Positions 1-11,827 of a DNA stretch of 64,000 nucleotides are shown piece after piece. This DNA is from Akebia trifoliata. Taxonomy: Eukaryota; Streptophyta; Magnoliopsida; Ranunculales; Lardizabalaceae. The notes beneath the pieces are model-generated. The model had not been told where the DNA came from. It did not search any database and saw nothing but the letters and a program-made list of their open reading frames with translations. A program made the position numbers and the translations under genes. The stretch's first letter is position 1. Each line of letters begins with the position of its first letter. The stretch spans positions 34,779,756 through 34,843,755 of the forward strand of contig CM030715.1 of assembly GCA_017979445.1 (NCBI GenBank), in the 5' to 3' direction.

Positions 1-603
1 AAATAGAGGGCAAAAATTATATTTAAATCATGTTTTGTGCAAAGATATAAGTAAAAAAAAAAAATCTATTTATGTAAAAATAATGGGGATAAAGTGAGTA
101 TTTAAAGTATTGAATATTGATTTAGAGATGGTCTCTAAATTTTTCCAACATCTCTAGATTTAGAGATGTGAATAACGATTTAGAGGGATTGTTAGAGATT
201 TAGAGAGTGATTGAAACTAGGTTTAGATATCTCTATCTCTAAATTTAGAGATATAGAGATCGATTGGAGTTGCTCTTAGTGAGCTTTTTTTTTTGTATTG
301 TTAGATTTTGATTTTAGATTATCAGATTAGGATCATGGAAATTTATTTCTAAAACCCAATCTTATTTCTCTTCACTATTTTTGAGCTTTGATACAAAATA
401 TTATATGCCTAAGGCCCAAAACATCACATTAGTGCGAAAAGTTAAGAAATAGATATGTATAATTTTCATTCTGGCTAATTTTTGGTTTTGATTATGAGAG
501 AAAACCTTTTATAATCATAACCAAACGAACTATTTTTGTCTTCAATTTGGACTTAGCTCCATAACTTAGTTGCTTTGACAGATTGTGAAAAAAGTGTTAG
601 ATT

Positions 604-966
604 AACATCTCCGTGAATTCTTGGACATTGGCATATGTAATCCGAACCAAACGTAACACCATATTCTATGATCATATCATACACAAGTATCAGATTTTAG
701 AATGCAAAGTACCAAGTGGGACGATGCTAATGTCTCTGTGAGCTCTTGGACGTTGATACATAATTCGAATCAAACATAACATCATATTCTATAATCATAT
801 CATACACAAGTATTGGATTTTAGAATCTAAAGTACTGAGTGGGACAATGCTTGCATCTGCATGAGCTCTTGGACGTTGGCATATATAATCCAAATCAAAC
901 GTAACCGAATTTTAAAATTCAAAGTATTAAGTGGGACGATGATAACATCTCCATGAGTTCTTGGGC
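604..966. repeat. Tandem repeat, ~125 bp unit, about three copies
   Basis: Successive units begin near 604, 729, 852 and 943. Each opens with a variant of 'catctccatgagttcttgg' and contains 'caagtggga' near its end. The third unit is shorter because it lacks an internal stretch of about 33 bases that carries 'atcatatcatacacaag' in the first two. The copies differ by scattered substitutions, so the array is not recent. It lies about 570 bases upstream of the receptor kinase start and has no coding potential that I can see. Confidence 0.8.
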
Positions 967-1531
967 AGTACCATTCCCCATATAAATAACTATATATATT
1001 CATGAGAAATCATAAGATATCAAATGTGTAAATAGGAAATCCAATTATCACAATTTTTTTAGGATAAATATCAGATATATTATACTATCAAGAAATGTAC
1101 AAATACTCAACATATAAGGGAAAGCTTTTAAATTATTCTTTCTAGAAAATACCCAAATATAAGTAGTTAAATAGTTAAATAGTTAAATGTTGAAACTTGA
1201 AACCAGCCCCTCAACTAATTTTTGGACTGTAAATAAAAGTCTAATGGTGGGACCCACTTATCTTTTTCTCATCCCCATTACAAAAAGCAACCCACGTGGG
1301 CGGTTTGAATATTACTTCAATTTAATTTGGAAAAAAAAAAGTGGGAAGAGATTCATCAATTTTTGTTGGTTGCATTAAGATTTCATTGTCCAATTACTTG
1401 CTTCCTTTTAAGTCAAAATAACTGTGAGTTCACAAGCCTTGTTCAAATTTCATAATTTCTTTGATGGATGGAAAACATACAAAACCTTAACATTTCTCCC
1501 ACAACCATCACTCAAAAGTCATCCTCCATTA
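967..1531 (+). other. Upstream region of the CrRLK1L gene
   Basis: AT-rich non-coding sequence ahead of the kinase start codon. TATA-like strings are frequent (for example near 980 and 995), so no single TATA box can be chosen. The open frame runs upstream of the ATG at 1532 as far as a GTG at 1424, but that stretch looks like leader sequence. Bases 1-603 before the tandem repeat are also non-coding, with repeated 'tttagagat' strings at 120-260. Confidence 0.4.
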
Positions 1532-4036
1532 ATGGAGATCAAAAAGCTCCATTTTTTCTTTCTCATTCTTCTCTTTATTACTCAATTCCCATCTCTTCAT
1601 TTTCTTTCATTGGCTTTCACTCCTGAAGATAATTACCTCCTTGATTGTGGGTCCAACGGTAACACCATTGTCGATAACCGGAACTTCATTAGTGATTCAT
1701 CGAAGCCGGGTTCAATCTTTCTCTCTTCAAGTCGAAGTTTTTCGGTTAGAGACATTAACCCATCTCATGGTTCATCACCATTATACCACACAGCTAGAAT
1801 TTTCACAAAGGTCTCCAATTATGAATTTGAGATAAAGAAAAATGGTACTCATATGGTACGTCTCCATTTCTTTCCTTTTTCTTCTCAGAATTATGATCTT
1901 AATTTAGCTAAATTCGATGTTTCGGTTAATGGGTTTTCGCTTTTAAGCAATTTTAGTCCCAAAATAAACCTTAGTAGTAATCCTGTTGTGTTAAAGGAGT
2001 ATATAGTAATGGAAGAAAGTGAGAAGCTGTGTATCTTGTTTACACCTTTGAACAATTCGGGTTTCGGATTCGTCAATGCCATTGAAGTCTTTTCTGCTCC
2101 GAGCAATCTCATCATTGATGGGGGTGCTCGGTTTTTGAGTTCTACTGGAATTGAGGATTACAAAGGACTTTCGTCAAAGATTTTAGAAACAGTTTATAGG
2201 ATCAATGTTGGAGGCCCCAAAATCACACCTTTTAATGATACATTATGGAGGACTTGGATTCCAGATGAAAATTTTCTGATTCTGAAGTCTGCGGCGAAGG
2301 CTGTTTCTCGAATTCGCCCACCTAATTACCAAGGTGAAGGGGCAAGTCGAGAAATCGCTCCTGATCATGTTTACATGACTGCCCAAGAGATGAATAGAGA
2401 AAATTCAACAATGGCTCCACGATTCAATATAACATGGGCTTTTCCATTGATTCCAGGAGGTATCGATAGGTACCTTGTTCGGATGCATTTCTGCGATATT
2501 GTTAGTCTCTCGCTTAATCAGCTCTATTTCAATGTGTACATCAATGACTACTCTGCATACAAAGATTTAGATCTCTCTTATCTTACGACACATGAGTTAG
2601 CAGCTCCATACTACATCGACTTCATTGTCGATTCAGACAATTCGGAGTCTATGCACATTAGTGTTGGCCCATCTGAATTGAGCAGCCCTTTGAGAATTAA
2701 CGCTATTTTGAATGGTTTAGAGATCATGAAAATGATGAATGGTGGTGTGACAATTTCGAAAAGTGGGTCAAAGACGAAACCCCGTGGATTTCTTCCGGGT
2801 TCTGTTCTTGCAGGATTTGCTTTTATATGTTTGGTGATACTTGTTACCCTACTGGTGTTAAAATTCAGGAAGAACAAATCCAAACCGAGACCTTCGGAAA
2901 GTGTAGCTTGGTCACCCTCGGCTGTACATGGAAGTAGCTCAAATAGTAGAGTATCTGAAGGAACCATCACTAATGTAAACCTTGGCTTGAAGATTCCCTT
3001 TGTCGAAATTCAGCATGCAACCAACAACTTCGACAAGAATTTTATTATTGGTTCGGGTGGATTTGGTGTGGTCTACAAAGGGGTGCTTAGAGACAATACT
3101 AAAGTTGCCGTGAAACGAGGTGTACCTGGATCTCGACAGGGCCTCCCAGAATTTCAGACAGAGATCACAGTCTTATCCAAGATTCGCCATTGCCATCTTG
3201 TTTCCCTCGTTGGATATTGTGAGGAGCAATCAGAGATGATACTTGTGTACGAGTTTGTGGAGAAAGGGCCATTGAAGAAACATTTATACGGTTCGGGGTT
3301 GCCACCTTTGTCTTGGAAACAAAGGCTTGAGATATGCATTGGTTCCGCAAGGGGACTTCATTACCTTCACACTGGTTCAGCACAAGGAATCATCCATCGT
3401 GATGTTAAATCGACCAACATTTTGGTTGATGAGAACTATGTGGCTAAGGTTTCTGATTTTGGTCTTTCTAGGTCGGGTCCTTGTCTTGATGAGACCCATG
3501 TGAGTACTGGTGTAAAAGGAAGTTTTGGGTATCTCGATCCTGAGTATTTCAAACGGCAACAGCTGACTGATAAGTCGGATGTGTACTCATTTGGGGTCGT
3601 GCTTCTTGAAGTACTCTGTGCAAGACCCGCTGTTGATCCTTCACTTTCGAGGGAGCAAGTGAACTTAGCTGAATGGGCAATGCAATGGCTAAAGAAGGGA
3701 TTGCTAAAGGAGATCATCGATCCTCAACTCATGGGTAAGATCAAGCCTAGTTCTTTGAGAAAATTTGGAGACACAGCGGAGAAATGTTTGGCTGAATATG
3801 GTGTCGATAGACCTACAATGGGTGATGTGCTTTGGAACTTGGAGTATGCATTACAGCTCCAGGAGACCGGGACTTCTAAAGAACCACACGAGGACAGCAC
3901 CACCCGTGCATTGGAGATCCATGAGCCTAGTGTTGTTCCTCGTGTTCCATCTACTAACACAAGAGTCATTGGAGGGAGTTCGGACATATCGGCAAGCCAA
4001 GTCTTTTCCCAATTGATGACTAATGAAGGCAGATAG
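1532..4036 (+). CDS. CrRLK1L-family receptor-like protein kinase (At5g24010-like)
   Basis: Intronless gene for an 834-residue plasma-membrane receptor kinase of the Catharanthus RLK1-like family, whose members sense wall integrity or RALF peptides. The start is the ATG at 1532, because a hydrophobic signal peptide (about residues 1-29) follows directly. A malectin-like ectodomain with many N-glycosylation sites spans about 30-410. A membrane segment lies at about 419-443. The kinase domain has the glycine loop GSGGFGVVYKG from residue 507, lysine K528, catalytic HRD at 622-624 and DFG at 642-644, so it should be active. The HRDVKSTNIL and KGSFGYLDPEY segments are typical of the family, and lack of introns is normal for it. 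The closest recalled relative is Arabidopsis At5g24010. The ligand cannot be inferred. Confidence 0.95.
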   Translation: MEIKKLHFFFLILLFITQFPSLHFLSLAFTPEDNYLLDCGSNGNTIVDNRNFISDSSKPGSIFLSSSRSFSVRDINPSHGSSPLYHTARIFTKVSNYEFEIKKNGTHMVRLHFFPFSSQNYDLNLAKFDVSVNGFSLLSNFSPKINLSSNPVVLKEYIVMEESEKLCILFTPLNNSGFGFVNAIEVFSAPSNLIIDGGARFLSSTGIEDYKGLSSKILETVYRINVGGPKITPFNDTLWRTWIPDENFLILKSAAKAVSRIRPPNYQGEGASREIAPDHVYMTAQEMNRENSTMAPRFNITWAFPLIPGGIDRYLVRMHFCDIVSLSLNQLYFNVYINDYSAYKDLDLSYLTTHELAAPYYIDFIVDSDNSESMHISVGPSELSSPLRINAILNGLEIMKMMNGGVTISKSGSKTKPRGFLPGSVLAGFAFICLVILVTLLVLKFRKNKSKPRPSESVAWSPSAVHGSSSNSRVSEGTITNVNLGLKIPFVEIQHATNNFDKNFIIGSGGFGVVYKGVLRDNTKVAVKRGVPGSRQGLPEFQTEITVLSKIRHCHLVSLVGYCEEQSEMILVYEFVEKGPLKKHLYGSGLPPLSWKQRLEICIGSARGLHYLHTGSAQGIIHRDVKSTNILVDENYVAKVSDFGLSRSGPCLDETHVSTGVKGSFGYLDPEYFKRQQLTDKSDVYSFGVVLLEVLCARPAVDPSLSREQVNLAEWAMQWLKKGLLKEIIDPQLMGKIKPSSLRKFGDTAEKCLAEYGVDRPTMGDVLWNLEYALQLQETGTSKEPHEDSTTRALEIHEPSVVPRVPSTNTRVIGGSSDISASQVFSQLMTNEGR

Positions 4037-6820
4037 TTTCTAAAGCTACAACTTCTACAGATAATCAAATTTTAACTATTGGAGTTTAACCCTCTTTACA
4101 AAATCCCCATCAAAGCTGTTTCTTCTTTGTTGTAATTGTTTTTTTCTAAATTTTATGGTGTTATTTACTGTGAACCTGCAAGTATGTTGTAGCTTCTACT
4201 TCGTTCAATTCTTGTAGCAATTGTGGTACAATACTCTTTCAAGCTTCGCAAAGGACATCTAACACGACTGAAAGAATGGCACCCTTTTCATAATGTATGA
4301 AGCCTTCTTACCCTCTATGGAGTGAAGCACTTGAGATCTACAACCAACAACTAAAATCATGGACCATGCCTATCATCCGATACTAGGAACATGGGCGATT
4401 GGCTTCCCCTCTAAAAGGAAAAATAATTCCTATATCTTTGGTGTTAGAAACAACAACATCCAACTTCATTGGAACTTAGAAGAACCCAATTCTTTGTAGG
4501 CGGATTTTCTTGTGGGTCTCAGTGTATAGAGGAGGCTAACAAACTTTCAGTTACACACACATCAAAGCTTGGCTTTGATTTTGTATTTATTCCTTCTAGT
4601 TATATATATGGTGTATTGCTCATATTCAAGAATAAGGTGTCTGGAGAGTTGATTTAGTTTCGGAACTCGTTGATCCCACCTTCATGCTTACCACTAACCT
4701 ATGCTTGTCTAGCCAAAAAAAATAAAGTTATTTACATATAATCAGTTTTCAATGATGATGGGAAGAAAGGCTTTTTGGCTAAAGGTTGAAGACTAGGGCA
4801 TTTCTGTGATCTTATAAGAGGGTGATATGCAGTGCTTATACTATAAGTTTGGGGTACGGTCATAGTACCCCAAACTTGGATAAACTTTTCATCGTCTTCT
4901 TCTTGATCTTCATCTCAATTTTTTGTTGATGACATTGCCTCTTGACCGGGCCTTCTCATATACTAATTGGAAATGACCTAAATATCATTTTCTTCAACTT
5001 CTAACCCAAAACCTCTGAATTTCTCCCTAAAACCATTCATCTTCAAGTTCTTCAACTATACAACTAGTCATTGTTTGCCCCCACTACAAGAAAATCCTGG
5101 CTCTGCCCCTGACCACCACTAACCTGCAGCAACACTACCACCACAGTAAATGCTACCTAGCTATTACAAGAAGTTGGGAATTAGGCTTTTATCTAAAACC
5201 CAATAGGTGGGACGTTAATTAGGTGACATTGTAAGGGAGATAGACAACTTGGTTTCAACATCCCATATCCTTCTAATTGATAAATTTTTGTTAGAGGTTC
5301 AGATATACCTCTGACATGAAAATTTTCAACACTGAAGTCTGCTTTTTAGGAGGGTTTCGTTAAGATTGAATTCTTAACAAACTTTTTTCTAATTAAATCT
5401 GATTAGCCCTGACCCTGAGTCTCGTATTGCCCATTGCTTGAGCACTGTCTCAACAGAATTTTACAGTGTCTACTTGGCGGCTCTTGGATGTTTGGTTTAG
5501 GTGCTCCTGAGGCCCTAGCATGCCATGGTACGTGTGCGTTTATGTGCGTGTTTCCTCCAACTAGCACATTGAACTAGAACATTGATCGGATCGAGAAGGC
5601 TAAACTATCAACCAAATCAGTCATTAGAACTCCAAAATCTTGGTATTGACCTTCCATGCATCAATAGCCCTTGGAACTTCATCCCAAGTATCCTCTCCCA
5701 TGGCGCAAAGTCATTGGTGTCGGCTACAATTAACTTGACTAGTGGTCGGTAGCAAGTAACAATCAAAATGTTTATGAATCAAGGATTTGAACAATTGGTA
5801 CCAACTGTCAAATGCAGTAAAATAAAGTTTGTTGGTATGGTCCCCATATTATGTTCTATACTTTAATCAACCAAGTAGGGGACCTTTTCTTGATGGTCCT
5901 GAAAATAGACTTTTATAACCCAGACAGGTTCTAGCCCAAGAGGTACGTTCAAGTAGTAAATCTTTTCAACACATCAAGGTTTTAAATTACCTACAATAAA
6001 GTGGGACATATGAAAATTTCCATAAATAATCAATAAAGATCTTTATTGTACCTTTTCTAAGTAGTAAAACACCATAACCTCAAGTGAAAGTAGAGAAGTT
6101 TACACGTGTTCAACATTTAAATGTAGTCACTTTTTTATGGAGGGATATATAGAGATTCGAAGGTGTGACCTGATTTGCATATTAACTTGATCGTCGAAAG
6201 ATTTTGTATCAGAAGAACCACCTCAATAAATAGATTACAAAGTGGAGATCGGACAAAAGAGAAAAAGGACCCACAATCACAAAGTTCTAGAAAAAAGTTA
6301 TTAACAAAAGTGCCATTAAGTAATGGCGACAAAACCCAATATTTTTTTAATTAGAAGACAAAACACTTTTGAAAGAACGTTGATAAAGAAACATGGCTGT
6401 TAAGTTAGAGTTGTAACTACATTTGGAGTGATTTGCGTTTTATAATGTTCATCATATAGGATGGTAATTTGGACTTGCGGGGGGAAAATACAAATGAGGA
6501 GTATAACTATGGAGAAAGTACAAACTATAAACTAACCACATTATTTATATATATAATTACCATGGAAGAAAATCAGGCCCAACATCGAGTTGAGTCCAAT
6601 GGGCTCGGGTTTGGGCTTTGAATTGCATTCCTGGACACACTTGAAACGATTTGCTTATTTCACTCAATTATATGGATCCAATAATGAGCTTGTCGTTTAG
6701 TGCCCAGCCTGTAAAGCAAAGACTTCGATATTTCACCAAATTATGCACCGACTGTCCCTTCGGTGCTTTACAGCAGACAAATTTAACTAATCGAATAAGA
6801 GCGAAAGATGGATAATTTAA
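4037..6820. other. 3' flank of the kinase gene and gene-free stretch
   Basis: About 200 bases of likely 3' untranslated sequence follow the kinase stop. The rest is AT-rich with frequent stops in all frames. A short minus-strand stretch near 5560-5760 keeps an open frame for some 25 codons but matches no family I recognise. I see no RNA gene. Confidence 0.4.
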
Positions 6821-6932
6821 GAGAGCTTCTACTGGCATCCCAAATTTTACTTATTACACCCCAATTAAAATAAAAAAAACATGTAAAAGGTTGAGAATAG
6901 GTAAACGTTGGGGTGTCAATAGATGCACTCTC
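6821..6932. mobile_element. MITE, 'gagagcttcta' family
   Basis: Short non-coding element bounded by imperfect inverted repeats of about 35 bases: 'gagagcttctactggcatcc' at the left and its approximate complement, ending 'caatagatgcactctc', at the right. The same termini occur at 13588, 13817 and 28681. No transposase is encoded. The target duplication is unclear because a CT microsatellite abuts the right end. Confidence 0.65.
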
Positions 6933-9238
6933 TCTCTCTTTTCTTCTTCTCCTTTTTCTACTGGATTTCTATTTTTTTGGGTTTGTGATTTTATATGAGC
7001 CTAATCGCAATTGCAAATAACTATTGAAATTATTTGAACGAATGTTATAATATTTTGTAACGTTGAGATTATAATTTGAACCAAACTTTTATAATGTTTG
7101 ACGAATATATTTTAATCTTTAATTGGGGTGTGACAAATAATTTAAGACATTAGGGGATATCAATAGCAATTGTATAATTTAAAGGAGGTAAAAAAAGGAG
7201 GGGGGTGTAAGCAAAACTAACACTTCCCTTAGGACAACAATCCTAGGGCATTATCATCCTCTAATCTTGACAACTTTGACATGTTTTTCACCTTATGAAC
7301 ATCAAACCTTAAACTTAGGCATCTCCATTTTTGTTTGTGTTTGTTTTGTCTTAGAACATCATTGGCTTACGAATACCACCTACACTATGTTCATGTAGTG
7401 TACAATTGAGCTCTCTTCTAGTGCCTTCTTTTGTATACGATTCATGTCATCATGACAATAGTGATAGTTGCCATGTCCCCATGTTAACAATATGCACCCT
7501 TACTGATCCCTTTTAATGTGTGATTGAAAATATCTATCAACAACGTATATTTGGGCTTCTGAATTATAATCTTTTGTGAAAAGAAATTGAAATGATAAAG
7601 ACAATACAATCACAAACATACAAGGATTTACATGATTCGAGGTGTGCCTATAATCAACAAACAAAACAAGAATAATTAATATTTTTTCATTAATTCTACA
7701 GTTCTAGAGATTTTTATTTATATAATTGAATTATCAAAACATGAAAAAATTTCAAAATAAAAATTCTAAAGTTAATATAAAAAAATATAACATGTCATAT
7801 CCCCTTTATAAAATTTGAACCGGGACGTGTCCACTGCATCGCACGACTCTATATAGTGCAATAGAGTCCAAGACATTTACACAACACCAGCAACAGTGAA
7901 CGATTGAGATTAACGAGGGATTGGGGCAAAACTTTTAAACATGGTTTGCTGGCTTCGTCCACGTTGGAAAAATCACTCAGATTCATTAAATATAAAAAAC
8001 CTTATATTAATGAATTTTGGTGGTTGAAGAAAGTAGATTTCGAGGTGGTAACGAAGCTAACTTAAGGGACACGTGTGGCATTCAGGAAGGACCTTTTCCC
8101 ATTTTTTTGTTTTTTTGTGCATAATTTGACCTTCATCATGAGTCGCACTACAGCAGTATAGCTACCCAGAACCGACAAGGAAAGAAAATTCTGACACAAA
8201 TCAGATAGACCTTTCTTACTGTCAAACTTCATCATATCAAATCGACTCGCATTGCTAAATTTTCAATAAATAAACCATAACAAAATTATCGTCAAATATT
8301 CTTTGTGTTTAGGTATTCTTGCATTTTTTTTTTTTTTTTTATATTTTTATATTTTCTCGCTATTTTTCTTATTATATTTTTCTCTCAATGAGACATATTT
8401 GTGGTGTAAATTGCAATACACACACACACACACAAATTAAGAATTATTAATTCCTTCCAAGAAATGGTTGCTAGATACTATTTAAAATGGGAGTCTTGTA
8501 ACTAGCCCCTAAGCAACTAATTTGGGATACCCTCACTAATCCTATAAGAAGTTATGAAATCAAAATGTTGGTTTTAATGTCCCAACAAACCAATTGTTAA
8601 TGATGTTTTACGACGACACATACTTTAATTATTTGATGACGTACTAAGACATGCATTAAACTATCTTGATATGGTCAAATCTCAATAACTTAAAGATCTT
8701 TAATCATTAAATGAAATATGCCAAGATTTCTATGTTGGACCTTATTACATTGACTTAATCATCAGAACATAATCAATATATTAAGATAATAAATTTAAAA
8801 AGTTTTCGATAAATTTTATGATTTTGCTACACTTGCAAGATAGAAGAAAACTTACACCCATACCACCTATTTGAAAAGAGTCGTGCTATACTGACAACCT
8901 ACAGATTACAACATTGTTTGTGTTGAGAACTATCTTTGGTTTGAACCCCCCCCCCCCCCTCTCCTCGTTGTCCCCGTCCCCGTCCCCCTCCAAATGATGG
9001 TTACATGAGGGCCAAGTAATGAAAGTTCGATGATGTGAACTAGTAACATATGTTAGAGAAAATCGATATTGAAGAGACCACTGTTGACTTTTGTCGATAT
9101 AGTTATTTATTTACTTATTTTTTGACTAGCCTAACAAGGGATTTATGGTTAACATGAAAGTGAGTTCAAAGGGACGCAAACTCAAGTCATGGGATTAACT
9201 CTCCTAATACCTTAACAACTTATCTATATTGACACCTT
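6933..9238. other. Gene-free AT-rich stretch
   Basis: No coding exon, RNA gene or clear mobile element was recognised. It holds homopolymer and dinucleotide runs: poly-T near 8325, CA repeats near 8420 and a poly-C tract near 8946-8960. Confidence 0.4.
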
Positions 9239-9247
9239 GTGTGTGAT

Positions 9248-9602
9248 GGGTCCCGTTCAGCAACAAACATTTTGTCAAAACATTTTTCAAAACATGGGTT
9301 AGAGGTTTTGGAATGGGCTGATTTTTGGTGAGGATGATCTCTACGGTGAGGAGATCATCATCACCAAAAATCAGCCCATTCTAAAATTTCTAGCGCCATG
9401 TTTACAAGTTGAAAAATTGTGGACCGTCCATTTTTTGTAAATCATTTTTGATGGGGTTAGAAGTTTTGGAATGGGCTGATTTTTGGTGAGGATGATCTTC
9501 TCACCGTAGAGATCATCCTCACCAAAAATCAGCCCATTCCAAAACCTCTAACCCATGTTTTGAAAAATATTTTGCCAAAATGTTTGTTGCTGAACATTTC
9601 CC
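9248..9602. mobile_element. Mutator-like double-hairpin MITE, copy 1
   Basis: A 355-base element flanked by a perfect 9-bp duplication, 'gtgtgtgat', at 9239-9247 and 9603-9611. Terminal inverted repeats start 'gggtcccgttcagcaac' and run about 45 bases. Inside are two further hairpins, one in each half, each built on 'atgggctgatttttggtgag' facing its complement. A homologous copy lies at 45185-45537. Nine-base target duplications are typical of Mutator-like transposases. No protein is encoded, so the element must depend on an enzyme supplied elsewhere. Confidence 0.9.
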
Positions 9603-9611
9603 GTGTGTGAT

Positions 9612-11827
9612 ATGCAGTCTAGACACTCTTGTTATCAAAATAAGGGGAAAAAAAAAAAAACACTTCTTAGACAAACATTTATAATTTTCTCGTTAAAATA
9701 ATTTATTAATCTGCGAAAATTACATTTGAGCACTACACTTGAAAACAACAAACAAGTAGGATCAAACAATCGAGGAACCGAATTTGCATTCAATTGGATT
9801 ACTATGGTGTGTTAGATATTTTAGCTGTGAATAGACTCACAACACTATAACATAAGTCAACAAAATTCATGAGCGTAACATGACATGAACAAAAAGACAT
9901 TGGCCATGGTCAATTTTGAGGGCCTACATATTTGTATGGTATATGAATGTTTTTCACATACAAAAGACCATTATATAAAATTAAAAAATTTAAATCAATG
10001 AGAGCGGAAAGTTAGGAACAAATCATGAGAGGGACCCGTTTACTATTACCAAATTTGTTTTAATTCTTTTTTTTTTATAATGGTCAAGGACTCCAAATAG
10101 CATTTCAATTGTGGAGAAGACAACAAATACTTTTTCTCAAAATAAAAATATTATATTGAGTCGTTCTATGGAACCCATCATATATGCTTTCGGCACCCAC
10201 TTAAGTTTAAAAAGGAAAACAAAAAATTATATTTTTACTCTTCTCCCTACACTCACTATCTTCTCCATCTATCGATCAAAAAATCTGAACTATCTTCTCT
10301 ATCTATTCTCTCCTTCTTCTCCATCATCTACCTCTCTCTCTCTCTCAATCTTCTTTTTTATATTTATCTCTTTTTGAATTTTGTGAGAGGTTGAATCAAT
10401 AGAGAGATTTTAGAGTTTTTTTTTTCTTGAAGTTATCTTATTTCTTTAAAAAAAATTTTATTTTTATTTTTGCATTTAATCATCAAGAAAATTTTAAAAA
10501 AAAAAAAAAAAAAAATCACTATTAAAACCTCAAAACAACGATTTTGAATCCAAGAACTCAAAGAATTTTTTATAATTTTGATTGATAGGTTTAAATCAAA
10601 CTTGTTTTAGTAAATTCGGTAGGTACCTACTGAATATTACAAAATCGATTCGGTGAGTGTCTACCATACAAAACTTTCTAATGTTCGATAGAAAATTACG
10701 CCCAATAGAATACTTACTAAATCTTTTAAAACAAGTTCAATTTGACCTTATTAAATAATATCAACAACAACAAAAATCTACGAGTGTTTTGATAAATTCC
10801 CAATAAATCAATTTTATAACATTCGATAGGAAGTTATGTTTGATAAGATACTTATAGAATCGACTAAAACAAATTTGGTATAATCCTACTGAATAAAATT
10901 TGTCAAAAACATTTGAGTTCTTTAATTCGAAATCATCATTTTGAAGATTTTAATAATGATTTTTCTATATTCTTTAATTAATTAAAATCAAAAAAGTAAA
11001 ATTCTTAAAATAAAAAAAATTCCTAAAACCTAATCTCCTTTGATTGAATTTCTCACAAAATTCAAAAGGAGATGAATATAAAAAAGATTGAGAATGGTAG
11101 TTAATGAAAAAAAAAAAAAAAAAGAATGGATAAAAAATATGGTGAGATTGTTGAAACTTTCATTCAATAGATAGATAGATGGTGGGTGTGTAGAGTAAGT
11201 CGATGAGAGTATTAATGTAATTTTATTTATTTTTATTTTTTTTAAAACTTAAGTTGGCCAAGAGAGCATATATGCATGACTCATATTAATATAAGATAGG
11301 AATATTGATGATTCTCTAAACCAACAGAGTATTACTCTGATTGTTATTGTGAGTCCTATAGCAAGGCCCGTTTTTTTAATCCGTCATGACCAAAGTCAAT
11401 GAACGATAACACCCACTTAAGTTGTACCTCACTTGAATCATACAAAACGTATACTTCTGAAAAAAATAATTACAAATAAGAGTCAAATTAAATATACACC
11501 AACCTAATTGTTTATTAATAAAGTCTTCAACATCATCATAAACATATGCTTTAATTTAATAAATATAATGTTCTTTCAAATCCACAGAATGCGCCAAAAA
11601 CAAGTGGGGACGTATCAATTGTGGATGACAAATTGCAAGTTTAGATAATCTGCAACAAAAAAGCTTGGAGAATCGAATCTAACTTGAATCCATAGTATAT
11701 CTTACAAATTATTTTCTAGTAATCTAATCTAACCTAAGAAGACGAAGAAGAAGGTGAGGAAGAATATATATAATAAATAACAAAAGAACAACAACAACAA
11801 CAAAACTTTTTTTGTAATTTTTTTTTC
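9612..11827. other. Gene-free AT-rich stretch
   Basis: Low-complexity AT-rich DNA with long poly-A and poly-T tracts and CT repeats near 10330. An open frame at 10111-10377 is compositional (serine- and leucine-rich from CT/TT runs) and is not supported as a gene. The right end probably includes the 3' flank of the minus-strand DUF604 gene. Confidence 0.4.

Noticed and set aside
1424..1531. A 36-residue N-terminal extension of the CrRLK1L protein starting at GTG
   Set aside because: GTG starts are not expected for plant nuclear genes, and the ATG at 1532 opens a standard signal peptide.
10111..10377. 88-codon plus-strand open frame
   Set aside because: Composition-driven (CT and TTT runs), no family signature or splice context.
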